Shown one piece after another: positions 44,092-53,690 of a stretch of 64,000 nucleotides of DNA; positions within the stretch are counted from its first letter, which is position 1, and each line of letters begins with the position of its first letter. The notes beneath the pieces are model-generated. The model was given only the letters and a program-made list of their open reading frames with translations, was not told where the DNA came from and made no database searches. The translations under genes were made by a program, and so were the position numbers. The stretch covers positions 7,903 to 71,902 of the forward strand of contig JBBRPA010000012.1 in the NCBI GenBank assembly GCA_038228695.1, written 5' to 3'. The stretch comes from DASVRZ01 sp038228695. Lineage in GTDB: Bacteria; Verrucomicrobiota; Verrucomicrobiia; Chthoniobacterales; DASVRZ01.

Positions 44092-45891
44092 TTAGAGATT
44101 CATAAACTCGTCGTGCAAATGACGATACTCGCCGCCCAAGGTTAGCAATTCCTCGTGCGTGCCGCGCTCAATGATGCGGCCCTCGCTCATGACCAAAATA
44201 ATGTCCGCTTTCCGAACCGTCGAAAGTCGATGGGCAATAACGAAACTAGTCCGCTTGTCAAAAAGTCGCTCGATCGCATTCTGAACAATCAACTCGGTCT
44301 GCGGATCAACCGCGCTGGTTGCCTCGTCCAAAATGAGGATGCGCGGAGACGCTACCATCGCACGCGTAAAGCAAATGAGTTGCCGCTCTCCCGCAGAAAA
44401 ATTCGCGCCGCGCTCAGAAACTTTCGTAACATAGCCGTCATTGAGTCCTAACAAAATCGCGTCCGTTCCAAGAATCCGAGCCGCCTCATACACCTCCTCG
44501 TCGGTGGCCTGCGGTTTCCCAAATTTCAGGTTTTCCATAACGGTTCCGGTGAACAGAAAGTTTTCCTGCGTGACGATGCCGATCTGTGAATGCAGCGAGT
44601 CGAGTGTAACCTCGCGCAGATCCACGCCATCCACCGTGATGCAGCCCTCTTGCGGTTCGTAAAATCGGGCTAGCAAACTAATAATACTGCTCTTGCCCGA
44701 TCCCGTCGCTCCCACTAGCGCGATGGTTTGACCAGGCTCCGCGGCGAAATTAATTCCGTCGAGAATCCAGCGATCCTCTGGAGTAGCCGCGTAACGGAAA
44801 AAGACGTTTTCAAATCGCACCCAACCTTCGATGCGCGAGAGGCTGCGAGCCTTCGGGGCGTTGCTAATCTCGGGCGCGGTATCGAGCAATTGGAAAACAC
44901 GCTCCGCGCTGGCTGCGGCAGAAAGCGTCTGGTTGAGCAACTCGCCCATGGCTTGCACCGGTCCAAAAAACATTCCCAAGTACATGCAAAACGCGGCCAG
45001 TTCACCGGGCGTGATCTCCTTGCGAACGGCCAGCGTTCCGCCATAGGCCAAAATGATCGTGGTGCCCAGCCCGGCGATCAATCCCATCCCGGGCAGGTAG
45101 GTGTGGAAAAGACGGGCGGTCCGGTAAGCGTGGCCGGCATATTCGCGGTTAAGCGATTCGAAGGCGTCGAAGTTTCTTTCCTGTCTCGCGAATCCCTGGA
45201 CCACGCGAATGCCGTTCACGTTCTCCGCCACAGCGGCAGTGATACGCGACTGCGCAGCGCGTTGAAGACGGTAGGAGTGGAGGACGGTGGTCCGAAACCA
45301 GTAGGTCAACCAAAACAACATCGGCAGGACCACAGAGACCGCCGCGCACAAACGCCAGTCGTAGCCAGACATCAGAACAAGGACGCCGACAAGAGTAAGC
45401 ACGCAGGTGACTAACTGATTTGCGCCATTGGTTAGAACATCCTGCATCGAGGTCATGTCCGAGTCTGCGCGAGAAATGATCCGGCCTTGATGCGTGCGAT
45501 CGAAATAGCTCAACGAAAGCGCCTGGATGTGGCGGAAGACGGCCTCCCGCAAATCGTTGATTGCGCCCTGCCCGGCGCGGAAGGATTGCCGAACATAAGT
45601 TACAGAAAAAATCCAGGTGAACACGAGACTAACAAGATAGATCCCGCTGATGACTAACAATCCGTGCATGGCGACGGAAACATCGCCGGCATGACTCAGG
45701 TAGCGATCAATTCCCATCTGAATGAAGCGCGGCCCGAGGAGTTGGCAGACGACGACCGCGACCGAGGAAAGCAAACTGAGAATCACCGCAACACGATACG
45801 GCCGAAGGTAGAAGGAGAGGCGGGTGAGCAACGCGCCGTTCATCGGGCGCATTTCGAATTCCTCCTCGAGGAGCGGGTCAGGAGCTGGCAT
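44092..45891 (-). CDS. ABC exporter half-transporter with variant signature motif
   Basis: About 599 aa: six membrane helices and an ATPase domain with Walker A GATGSGKSS, Walker B ILILDEAT with its catalytic Glu, and H-loop IAHRLST. The signature is FSAGERQ instead of LSGGQ. Start 45891 (MPAPDPLLEEEF) overlaps the end of the partner gene by 14 bases. With the partner it forms a heterodimer with one non-canonical site. The substrate (drug, lipid or peptide) is unknown. Confidence 0.87.
   Translation of the reverse strand: MPAPDPLLEEEFEMRPMNGALLTRLSFYLRPYRVAVILSLLSSVAVVVCQLLGPRFIQMGIDRYLSHAGDVSVAMHGLLVISGIYLVSLVFTWIFSVTYVRQSFRAGQGAINDLREAVFRHIQALSLSYFDRTHQGRIISRADSDMTSMQDVLTNGANQLVTCVLTLVGVLVLMSGYDWRLCAAVSVVLPMLFWLTYWFRTTVLHSYRLQRAAQSRITAAVAENVNGIRVVQGFARQERNFDAFESLNREYAGHAYRTARLFHTYLPGMGLIAGLGTTIILAYGGTLAVRKEITPGELAAFCMYLGMFFGPVQAMGELLNQTLSAAASAERVFQLLDTAPEISNAPKARSLSRIEGWVRFENVFFRYAATPEDRWILDGINFAAEPGQTIALVGATGSGKSSIISLLARFYEPQEGCITVDGVDLREVTLDSLHSQIGIVTQENFLFTGTVMENLKFGKPQATDEEVYEAARILGTDAILLGLNDGYVTKVSERGANFSAGERQLICFTRAMVASPRILILDEATSAVDPQTELIVQNAIERLFDKRTSFVIAHRLSTVRKADIILVMSEGRIIERGTHEELLTLGGEYRHLHDEFMNL
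44100..44264. repeat. 165-base direct repeat, copy 2
   Basis: Second copy, the 3' end of the intact exporter gene; one mismatch to 43088-43252. Confidence 0.9.
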
Positions 45892-47653
45892 GGTCGTCCT
45901 CCCTTCCCATTTGCGTTGCAAAAAGCCGGGTGTAGGCACCGTTTGCCGCGATCAGTTCTCGGTGCGTGCCCTGCTCGGCGATGCGGCCATGATCGAGCAC
46001 GACAATTTTTTGCGCGTGCTTCACGGTGGAAAAACGGTGGGCGATGATGAAAGTGGTGCGGTTTTCCGTGAGCTTCCACATAGCTTGGCGAATGAGCCGC
46101 TCGGTCTCGGGATCGACCGCAGCCGTGGCATCATCGAGAATGAGGATGCGTGGGTTCATAATGAATGCGCGGGCAATGGCGAGGCGTTGTTTCTGGCCGC
46201 CGCTCAACGAGGTGCCGCGCTCGCCGATGAAGGTGTCGTAACCACTCTCGAGCTTACTAACAAACTCATGTGCTTGCGCCGCTCGAGCCGCGTCGATGAT
46301 TTCGTCCATTGTCGCTTCGGGTCGGCCGAAGGCAATGTTCTCGGCCACAGTCCCGCTGAAGAGAAATGTTTCCTGAAAGATCACCGCGACCGACCGGCGC
46401 AAACCTGCCAGGCTAAGTTCACGCACGTTGATATTTTCCACGAGCACATTTCCCGAGGTTGCCTCGTAGAATCGCGGAATGAGATTAACTACGGTGGTTT
46501 TTCCGGAACCGGTTGGGCCAACCAGCGCCACGGTTTCGCCTGGCGCAACGGTCAACGAAAAGTTAGTCAGCGACGCTCGGCCTTCCTGGTAGGCAAAGCT
46601 AACATTTTCAAAACGAACCGCCCCATTTCCAACCGGTAACGGACTCTGCCCACTCACAATCGCGGGAGTCTGCCGGATGATGGCGAGAATGCGCTCGGAG
46701 CTGGCGCTCGCGTTCTGCATGACGTTGGTGAAGTTGCCAATCAGATTGATGCGGTTGGTGATCGCGAGGAGATAGAAAATGATCGTGGCCAGCGTGCCGA
46801 TCGGGAGGGTGCCCGCGATGACCTGGCGCCCGCCGAGCCAGAGCATGAGCGGGAAGCTCAACCCGTAAATGAACTGCGCCAGAGGCACCCGGGAAGCCCA
46901 GTAGCTAACCGTATCCACCATGGCACCGTAAAAAGCGCTGCTGCGCATCCGAAATTTCGCCACCTCGCGTTCCTCGGAGGCAAAGGCCTTGACGACTCGG
47001 ACCCCTGCAATGTTTTCCTGAATGACGGTGTTCATTTCCGCATGGCGGTCATGCACAGCCAACCAGCGCGGATGGAGGACGCGCGCGTAGTAGGCGATCA
47101 AGCAAATGACAGGGGTGAGCACCGCTAGCAAGGTCCATCCGAGCACCGGACTCGCAAGAAACGTAAGGGTTACGGAAACGCCGATCGACAAGGTGATGTC
47201 AACAGTTAGGAACAAGCAGGCAAAGAGAAAATCCTGCAACCGCATAATGTCGCTGGTGGACCGGGAGATGAGGTCGCCGGTTTTGTTAGCATCATGGAAG
47301 CTGAACGGCAGCCACTGGATCGCGTCGTAGATGTCTCCGCGAATGTCGGCAAGCGTGTCCTGAATTAGTCGACTGCGGAACGGCCCGAGGACATGGCGCA
47401 TGGTTTCGCGAGCGATCGAAATGCCGAGGTAGATCGCCGCAAAATAGAACGGCTGGAACGGTGCGCCGTGGGCCAGATGATCACGCAGCGCGCTGATGGC
47501 GTGACCCAACACCTGGGGAAGAACCAGCTCCGCGCTAATGGTGAGAATGAGCAGGCCGTATACGTAGAAAACGAGTCGCGGATAAGCTCCGAGATAGGCG
47601 AGAATCCCAAACAGATTTCGCCGCGTGCTGGTTTGGACCGTTGGCGCGCTCAT
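45878..47653 (-). CDS. ABC exporter half-transporter with Asp at the catalytic carboxylate
   Basis: 591 aa with fused membrane and ATPase domains. Walker A is GPTGSGKTT and the signature LSGGQKQR is canonical, but Walker B ends ILILDDAT: the catalytic Glu is Asp. This is the usual sign of the degenerate site in heterodimeric exporters (as in BmrCD, LmrCD and TM287/288), and the partner downstream carries the matching variant signature. First gene of the pair. Confidence 0.88.
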   Translation of the reverse strand: MSAPTVQTSTRRNLFGILAYLGAYPRLVFYVYGLLILTISAELVLPQVLGHAISALRDHLAHGAPFQPFYFAAIYLGISIARETMRHVLGPFRSRLIQDTLADIRGDIYDAIQWLPFSFHDANKTGDLISRSTSDIMRLQDFLFACLFLTVDITLSIGVSVTLTFLASPVLGWTLLAVLTPVICLIAYYARVLHPRWLAVHDRHAEMNTVIQENIAGVRVVKAFASEEREVAKFRMRSSAFYGAMVDTVSYWASRVPLAQFIYGLSFPLMLWLGGRQVIAGTLPIGTLATIIFYLLAITNRINLIGNFTNVMQNASASSERILAIIRQTPAIVSGQSPLPVGNGAVRFENVSFAYQEGRASLTNFSLTVAPGETVALVGPTGSGKTTVVNLIPRFYEATSGNVLVENINVRELSLAGLRRSVAVIFQETFLFSGTVAENIAFGRPEATMDEIIDAARAAQAHEFVSKLESGYDTFIGERGTSLSGGQKQRLAIARAFIMNPRILILDDATAAVDPETERLIRQAMWKLTENRTTFIIAHRFSTVKHAQKIVVLDHGRIAEQGTHRELIAANGAYTRLFATQMGREDDHASS

Positions 47654-47770
47654 GCGCGGAGCATTATGAACGGCTCGCCGCGTTTCTCAACCTGCGGAGC
47701 AAAAAATCGTCAAAATTCCACACCACACGGAAACTCCACCCGCGTTGCACCGGCAGAAAAAGCGGTCGAA

Positions 47771-48991
47771 TCAACGTTTACCGTGGCGACCGAAGGACAT
47801 GCCGCGGCCGGTCCGAACACCTTTGACAGCGGTGCGGCTGCTATTCCGCGCCTCGTCGAAGAGCGCGGTGTAGAGATACGGGAAGCCCTCGAGTTTGAGG
47901 CGCGGGACCTTCTTCCCGATGAAACGCTCGATGTCCTGCATAGCGGCGACTTCCTCGGCGCAGACTAGAGTGAAGGCGTCGCCCACCCGTTCGGCGCGAC
48001 CGGTCCGCCCGATGCGGTGAACGTAGTCTTCCGGATGTTGCGGAATGTCGTAATTAACAACGTGGCTAACCCCGGCGATATCAATGCCGCGCGCGGCAAT
48101 ATCGGTGGCAACCATGACCTCGTATTTGCCCGATTTGAAACCTTCGAGCGCCTCGATCCGCTCGTTTTGCGTGCGATTGGCGTGGAGCACCGCGACGGAG
48201 TGTTTCTCGGATTTTAGGCGACCCGCGATTGCGTCGGCGCCATGTTTGGTGCGGCTGAAAATCAGCACGCTGTCGTAGTTAGTCCGCTCAAGCAGGGCGG
48301 AGAGCAGATCGTATTTCTGGTCGAGGGCAACCGGATAAAACGCATGGGAAATGGTGTCGGCGACCGATTGGCGGACGCCGATTTCGATCACCTCCGGGTC
48401 CTTCAGCACCCAGGTGGTAAGACGCTCAATCTCAGGTGGGAGCGTCGCAGAAAAGAAGAGGGTCTGCCGTTGTTTTGGACAGTGTTCGATAATTTTTCTA
48501 ACATCGGGTAGAAAGCCCATATCGAGCATCCGATCCACTTCGTCGAGAACGAGGAGTTCGATACTGGAAAGATCGATACTGCCTTGGGAAATGTGATCGA
48601 GTAAACGCCCGGGCGTGGCGACGAGGGTATCTACGCCGTCTTTCAAGTCGTCGCGCTGTTTACCGTAACCGACTCCGCCGTAAATCGAGGTGACGCGCAA
48701 ATCGGAAAAACGGGAGTAATCTCGGAAAGCGGTCTCGACTTGAAGGGCGAGCTCGCGCGTGGGTTCGAGGACGAGGCAGCGGGGAGCCCTTTGATGGCCG
48801 CCTAGTTTGGTCAGAATCGGGAGGGCGAAGGCAGCGGTTTTGCCGGTACCGGTTTGCGCGGAGCCGATGAGATCGCGTCCACTCAGGACAACTGGGATCG
48901 CCCGCAATTGGATCGGCGTGGGGTCAACATAACCCATGGATTGCACGCCAGTAAGCACGACCTCGGAGAGGCCCAAATCTTGAAAACTCAT
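47771..48991 (-). CDS. DEAD-box RNA helicase (RhlE-like) with DEVD motif
   Basis: A 406-aa helicase: Q motif (GYVDPTPIQLRAIP), motif I AQTGTGKT, Ia PTRELALQ, Ib TPGRL, motif II VLDEVDRMLD, III SAT, V DIAARGIDI, VI HRIGRTGRA. Motif II reads DEVD rather than DEAD. A short basic tail (GRGMSFGRHGKR) follows. Such helicases remodel RNA in ribosome assembly and decay. Confidence 0.9.
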   Translation of the reverse strand: MSFQDLGLSEVVLTGVQSMGYVDPTPIQLRAIPVVLSGRDLIGSAQTGTGKTAAFALPILTKLGGHQRAPRCLVLEPTRELALQVETAFRDYSRFSDLRVTSIYGGVGYGKQRDDLKDGVDTLVATPGRLLDHISQGSIDLSSIELLVLDEVDRMLDMGFLPDVRKIIEHCPKQRQTLFFSATLPPEIERLTTWVLKDPEVIEIGVRQSVADTISHAFYPVALDQKYDLLSALLERTNYDSVLIFSRTKHGADAIAGRLKSEKHSVAVLHANRTQNERIEALEGFKSGKYEVMVATDIAARGIDIAGVSHVVNYDIPQHPEDYVHRIGRTGRAERVGDAFTLVCAEEVAAMQDIERFIGKKVPRLKLEGFPYLYTALFDEARNSSRTAVKGVRTGRGMSFGRHGKR

Positions 48992-49072
48992 AATGTGGAA
49001 ACAGTTCTTGAAGACAAGAGACGGTCTCCGATGGCGGGAACCTTCCGGGCTCCCAGGTTGTATGCGCAGACT

Positions 49073-49258
49073 TTAATCTTCAACAACTTGGAAGACGTCT
49101 GCTGTGCCTGCGTCTCTCTTGACGGCTTCGATGCCGCTGACGCAACTTTCTTTCGCTTTGTAACCTTCTCCGGAAGTCGCAATGGTCTGACCGTTGCTGG
49201 AAACGAGTTTCCAACGGTATTCTCCTCTTTTGTCTTCGGTGATCAAAAATTTAGCCAT
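49073..49258 (-). CDS. UPF0339/DUF1508 (YegP-like) protein
   Basis: A 61-aa protein (MAKFLITEDKRGEYRWKLVSSNGQTIATSGEGYKAKESCVSGIEAVKRDAG) matching the YegP fold unit: a FY/YRWKL strand, NGQ turn and the GIEAVKR helix. Function unknown. Confidence 0.88.
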   Translation of the reverse strand: MAKFLITEDKRGEYRWKLVSSNGQTIATSGEGYKAKESCVSGIEAVKRDAGTADVFQVVED

Positions 49259-49312
49259 GATTTTAAATGGGTTTCTAACGATTGAATGAGAGGAAAGGTA
49301 GCAGAGAAACAG

Positions 49313-49852
49313 CTACTTGACCACACCGATTTCAACCCGGCGATTTTGGCCCCAGGCATCCTCACCGGACCCAGAGCTGGCTGGCATTTCCTCGCCGAAG
49401 CTGACGGTTTGAATCGAGCCTGCGCCTGCGCCTTGCGCGATCAGGGCGTTGCGGACGGCTTGAGCCCGGCGTTCGCCAAGGCTACGATTGTATTCCTCGG
49501 TGCCGCGTTCATCGGTGAATCCGGCCAGAATCACGGTTTTCGATCCAGACTTCAGAAAGCTCGCGAGGCTTTCGATCGTGCCCGATTCGCTGGCGGAGAC
49601 CTCAGCGCTGTCGTAGCCGAAACGAACCGGCTGAAATTGCGTCTTATCCACATTGGCGCTCATGAAAGAGGCCCCATCGCCGGGGCGGTCAGGCAGCGGA
49701 GTGCCGTTGACATAATCCCCATCCACGCCTGCGTATTGGTCGCCGGCCTTATTACCTTTTTTGCAAGAACTGAGGCTGAGGGCGAGCGAGCCCGCGCAGA
49801 GGACATTGAGGATCGTTTTCGGAGTGAGAGACATCATAGGAAGCGTAGGCAT
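49313..49852 (-). CDS. pal: Peptidoglycan-associated lipoprotein Pal (OmpA domain)
   Basis: A 179-aa lipoprotein with lipobox LSLSSC at about residue 30, then a short linker and an OmpA-like peptidoglycan-binding domain (FGYDSAEVS, GFTDERGTEEYNRSLGERRAQAVRNAL, GQNRRVEI). ATG 49852 overlaps the tolB stop (TAATG), indicating coupled translation. It ties the outer membrane to peptidoglycan. Confidence 0.92.
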   Translation of the reverse strand: MPTLPMMSLTPKTILNVLCAGSLALSLSSCKKGNKAGDQYAGVDGDYVNGTPLPDRPGDGASFMSANVDKTQFQPVRFGYDSAEVSASESGTIESLASFLKSGSKTVILAGFTDERGTEEYNRSLGERRAQAVRNALIAQGAGAGSIQTVSFGEEMPASSGSGEDAWGQNRRVEIGVVK

Positions 49853-51003
49853 TAACGTGAGGCGGTGGGTTCGGAAATCTTACCGAGACCAGTTATAACT
49901 TTAACTTGTTTGCCGGTCTGGACGTCAAGGAGATAAACCGCGCGGTCTTGGGCAAAGAAAAGGTGGCGGGAGTCTCGCGCCCAGACCGGATCTTCCGCAT
50001 CGTCGCCGCTGCTGACGACACGCGTCGAGCCGGAGCCGAGGCTGTAAACTGCGACTGCAAAATTGCCGTTATTGCGGACGTTAAACGCGATCTTCTTGCC
50101 GTCGGGCGACCAATTCGGCTCCGTGCAATATCCATAACTGGTCGCGAGTCGGGTGCCGGTGCCGCCGCTGGCCGAAATCCGGTAAAGTTGCGGCTGACCG
50201 CTTACATCGGACGAGTAAACCAGTTCCGATCCCTCGGGCGAAAACGACGGGGAGGATTCGGAAGTCCGGGTGTTGGTCAGGCGTCGGCCGCCGCCGCCGC
50301 TGCCGAGCAGGTAAAGCTCCGGGTTACCATCCTTACTCAGGGTTGCTGCAAAAGAACTCCCGTTGGGTGAAAACGAAGCACCGGAGTTGGTCCCGGGCGA
50401 CTTCACAATGCGGGTGCGGGCGCCGCTGCCGAGATCGATTTTGTAGATGTCGGCGTAGCCGCTTTGATAGCCGGTATAGAGCAGTTCACGGCCATTCGGC
50501 GAGAGCGCCGGGCTGACGCTGATTCCTCCATCGCGGGTGAGTTGTCGGACGTTGGCGCCGTCGTAATCGGACGTGTAAATTTCCTTCTTCCCGGAAGCGT
50601 TGGAAACAAAGGCGAGTTTGGTCGTGGCGATCCCAGCATTGCCGGTGACGGTCTCGACGGTTTCGTCGGCAAACTGATGCACCGCCGAGCGAAGATCGCC
50701 CGAGTAGCTCTTTTCCAGCACGGTTCCGCCGGAGCGATCGACCACGCGACCTTGCAACTGTCCGCCGGAAAAGGTCCCGCTGATGATGAAATTCGCGCTG
50801 TCCGTTCCGCCTAGGGCAAACGCGCCGGAAAGGGTCAAATCGTTCGCCAACACCCCAGTCGCTTTGGCGCCCTCGCCGCCGCTAATGCCGCTGATGTGGG
50901 CGTTGAGCTGGGCCCCTTTTTGCACGGTGATGGTCGCAGGCTCCTGGGCGAAAACGACTCCGGACGTGACAAGGAAAGCGAGGGCGAAAACAAAGCGTAG
51001 CAT
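49852..51003 (-). CDS. tolB: TolB-like periplasmic beta-propeller
   Basis: A 383-aa exported protein (signal MLRFVFALAFLVTSGVVFAQ). An N-terminal domain is followed by a WD40-like propeller of SPDGKKIAF-type repeats (LSPNGRELLYTG, FSPEGSELVYSS, WSPDGKKIAFNV). It lies directly upstream of pal. TolQ/TolR/TolA-type genes are not adjacent; two ExbB/ExbD sets elsewhere in the window could serve. Confidence 0.9.
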   Translation of the reverse strand: MLRFVFALAFLVTSGVVFAQEPATITVQKGAQLNAHISGISGGEGAKATGVLANDLTLSGAFALGGTDSANFIISGTFSGGQLQGRVVDRSGGTVLEKSYSGDLRSAVHQFADETVETVTGNAGIATTKLAFVSNASGKKEIYTSDYDGANVRQLTRDGGISVSPALSPNGRELLYTGYQSGYADIYKIDLGSGARTRIVKSPGTNSGASFSPNGSSFAATLSKDGNPELYLLGSGGGGRRLTNTRTSESSPSFSPEGSELVYSSDVSGQPQLYRISASGGTGTRLATSYGYCTEPNWSPDGKKIAFNVRNNGNFAVAVYSLGSGSTRVVSSGDDAEDPVWARDSRHLFFAQDRAVYLLDVQTGKQVKVITGLGKISEPTASR

Positions 51004-51105
51004 GGCGTCTTAATGGCTAATGGATGGCTGGAAAGACGTCAAACAGTAACGCTTTATTCAGGGTGGTGGTTTCGAGCATTCGATTCCATGCGGGCGGCCC
51101 TTTTC

Positions 51106-52314
51106 CTAAAGGAAAATCGTTGCCAGCCCAAGGAACAACCCCATGCTGGCGACATCGGTTGCGGTAGTTAGGAAAATGCTTGAGGCTGTCGCCGGGTCCG
51201 CGCCCAGTTTTTTCAACGTCACTGGCACAAGCACCCCGGAAATACCGCTGATCAGGCAACTGCCGATCATGGCCACGAAAACGATCAACCCGAGTTTGGC
51301 CGGCTCCGGATGGTGCTGCATCCGCGCGTAAACATACATTCCGAGGCCGGCCGAAATACCAACGAGCGCGCCATTGCAGAAACCGAGAATCGCCTCCTTC
51401 AGCATGGCGAGTTTCTCCTTCCCGGTTTGTAACTCCCCTAGCGTCATGGCCCGCAAGGCCACCGCGAGTGCCTGGCACCCGGTGTTGCCCGATTGGCCTG
51501 CCATCACAGGTAAAAAAACTGCGAGCAAAACCACCTTCTCCAGAGTGTCTTCGAACGCGCCGACCACTGCCGCTGCGACAAACGCGGTCAACAAGTTGAG
51601 CTGCAACCAGGGATGCCGAAACTTCAAACTTTGCTGCCACGAGGTCGCGAGGCGTTCCTCCTTATCCACACCGACCATCGATCCCGCTTGGGCGGAAAGT
51701 TCCACTGCCTGCGCCTCAAACAACGTCGAGCCGCGAACCAACCCGATCAACATCCCCTGTTGTGAGCAAACGGGATAAACCGGGTAATGGCGATTGAGCA
51801 CTTTCTTCATCGCATCGGTTAATTCCATCTCTGGAGTGAGGAAAAAAGGATTCGCCAGAGTAATCTCCGAGAGTTTTTGGCTCGGGTTAGCGAGCAGCAT
51901 TTCGCGCATCACGATTATGCCGACCAGTTTCCCATCTTCATCGGTGGTAAAGGCATAGGTCACAAAAGCTTTCCGAGTAATCTCCCGCAATTCCTCGGTC
52001 GCCTGCCCCACGGTCACTTCGGGGCTGAAGACGGCGACCGGCGGCTCCATCAGTCGCCCGATAGATTCCTCCGGAAAATCTAAGCTCGCCCGCCAATGCG
52101 CAGCTAGTTCTTCAGGCGCGGCGGCGATCATCGCCTCCAGTTTTTCTTTAGGAAGCAGCGAGAAAATTTCGTTCCGGCGAAGAACATGCGCGCTAGCCAA
52201 AAGTGAAGCAGCTTCCGCCGGTGAAAGCCGAACGAGCCGCTCACAGGCTTCGTGAGCCGAACCGGAAGCAATCTCACTAACAATGGGCGGGGTGAAGGAG
52301 TTGGTTGTGGTCAT
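51106..52314 (-). CDS. mgtE: MgtE-type magnesium transporter
   Basis: A 402-aa protein with a shortened N domain (residues 1-90), a pair of CBS domains (LMEPPVAVFSPEVTVGQATEELRE...; ANPFFLTPEMELTDAMKKVL) and five membrane helices of the MgtE channel (PVMAGQSGNTGCQALAVALRAM). The CBS pair senses magnesium and gates the channel in this family. It is shorter than the usual length of about 450 because of the N domain. Confidence 0.9.
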   Translation of the reverse strand: MTTTNSFTPPIVSEIASGSAHEACERLVRLSPAEAASLLASAHVLRRNEIFSLLPKEKLEAMIAAAPEELAAHWRASLDFPEESIGRLMEPPVAVFSPEVTVGQATEELREITRKAFVTYAFTTDEDGKLVGIIVMREMLLANPSQKLSEITLANPFFLTPEMELTDAMKKVLNRHYPVYPVCSQQGMLIGLVRGSTLFEAQAVELSAQAGSMVGVDKEERLATSWQQSLKFRHPWLQLNLLTAFVAAAVVGAFEDTLEKVVLLAVFLPVMAGQSGNTGCQALAVALRAMTLGELQTGKEKLAMLKEAILGFCNGALVGISAGLGMYVYARMQHHPEPAKLGLIVFVAMIGSCLISGISGVLVPVTLKKLGADPATASSIFLTTATDVASMGLFLGLATIFL

Positions 52315-52334
52315 GAGGTTGGCGGATTTCTAAA

Positions 52335-53678
52335 TCAGGGAGTCGGAGAGGGAACGGGATTTTCGAGACTTTTCGGAGTGGGCAGAGCGAGGGCGGCGTC
52401 CGGGGTGGACATCGGAGTTGGGGTAGGTAATGGCGGGAGAATGTTTTCCCAGCGCTCCACGTTCACGTTCGTCGCACCGAGGTCCGCTAGCAGTTCGACG
52501 CAGCGCGTGCGCCATTTCTCATAGTCCGGCGGGCCGGCTTCGGGATCGGCTGAGCGTGGAAAAATCAAATAGCTAACATCGAGTTTATTCGTGGGCCGGA
52601 GGTAGGCAGTGGCTTTGAGGTTGAGCGCGGTCGCTATCCGCAGTGAGGCCTCTCCGACTTTCACATTCGGCCCCACGTCGCCGAAGATCGCGGGGTAAAT
52701 TTTGTCGTTGTAAATAACGGCCACGTAATCACCAACACGAGGGCAGAAAGGCAGGGATTTATCACGGAGCATGAAGCCGGGCAGCACGACAAACGGATCG
52801 GCTTTTGCGATCAGGAAACTGAAAGTTTGCAAGTCCGCGATCTCAAGTTTGTTAGTCGCGATCGACGCGCGCAGGGTCTGTTCGCGCTCAGGCGGAAGCG
52901 TGGGTCCGGCGAGTTCCTTTTGCGCGGAGACGATGTTAGCTTTCTTCGGCTCCAGAAACTGGCTCGGCACGGCGGTGCGCTTTTTCCAGCGGTAGCTAGT
53001 AAACGGTTGGTAGTGCATGCTCGTGCCGTCCACTTCGAGAAAGCGATCGGAGTCGGAGCCATCGGCGACCACATCCATGTCCGCCTGGAGCAGGAGCGCT
53101 CGGCGCTTCGTCGCCGGGTTGGTTAGCTCGAGAATGGTGCCGCAATCGAAGAAATTATGCCGCGATAGAATGTCCGCCAGATTGCGCATGTCCTGCTGGA
53201 GCGACTTTACTTTTTGCGCGTAGATGTAGTGGTAATAGGGCGAGACGTGGGCACCGGCGAGCAGGGCGGGCAGCATGGGTAACGCTTCGCTTAGTTTTGG
53301 ATTCGCCTTCGCGAAATCTTCCGGGGAGGTCATTGGCGCGGGCACCTTCACCTTGAGCGAGATGTCCACAGAGAAACTGTTGTCCAGCTCACGTTCGAGC
53401 GGGGCGATTCCACCGGGGACACTTTGCAGGTGGTTGATGATTTCTAGGCCGTTAAAGAGCTTTGCGGTGTCATACGAGCGGCGCGGCACGAAGGCTTCCG
53501 GTAACGCAGTTGGCACAGGCACCGGCGTAGGCCAGACGATCGGTGGGGGCGTGGCCGCGACCGGCACCGGAGTGGGTGTGGGAAGCGCGACGATTGGAGG
53601 CGGCGGAGGCGGTTTTGTGCAGGAGGCGAGCCCGACCAGAAACAAAGAAATTAGGGCCCACCAGTGATTCCGTCTCAT
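52335..53678 (-). CDS. Lipoprotein with GH75 chitosanase-like domain and Thr/Pro linkers
   Basis: A 447-aa lipoprotein (signal ending LVGLASC). A Pro/Thr-rich linker (PTPTPVPVAATPPP) precedes a globular part, and a second Pro/Thr-rich tail ends the protein. The core contains LLQADMDVVADGSDSDR and YPAIFGDVGPNVKVGEASLRIA, the Asp-rich and GDxGPxxKxGExS patterns I associate with glycoside hydrolase family 75 (chitosanase). Hydrolysis of an amino-sugar polymer is inferred. Confidence 0.7.
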   Translation of the reverse strand: MRRNHWWALISLFLVGLASCTKPPPPPPIVALPTPTPVPVAATPPPIVWPTPVPVPTALPEAFVPRRSYDTAKLFNGLEIINHLQSVPGGIAPLERELDNSFSVDISLKVKVPAPMTSPEDFAKANPKLSEALPMLPALLAGAHVSPYYHYIYAQKVKSLQQDMRNLADILSRHNFFDCGTILELTNPATKRRALLLQADMDVVADGSDSDRFLEVDGTSMHYQPFTSYRWKKRTAVPSQFLEPKKANIVSAQKELAGPTLPPEREQTLRASIATNKLEIADLQTFSFLIAKADPFVVLPGFMLRDKSLPFCPRVGDYVAVIYNDKIYPAIFGDVGPNVKVGEASLRIATALNLKATAYLRPTNKLDVSYLIFPRSADPEAGPPDYEKWRTRCVELLADLGATNVNVERWENILPPLPTPTPMSTPDAALALPTPKSLENPVPSPTP

Positions 53679-53690
53679 GCGATCGAAATG

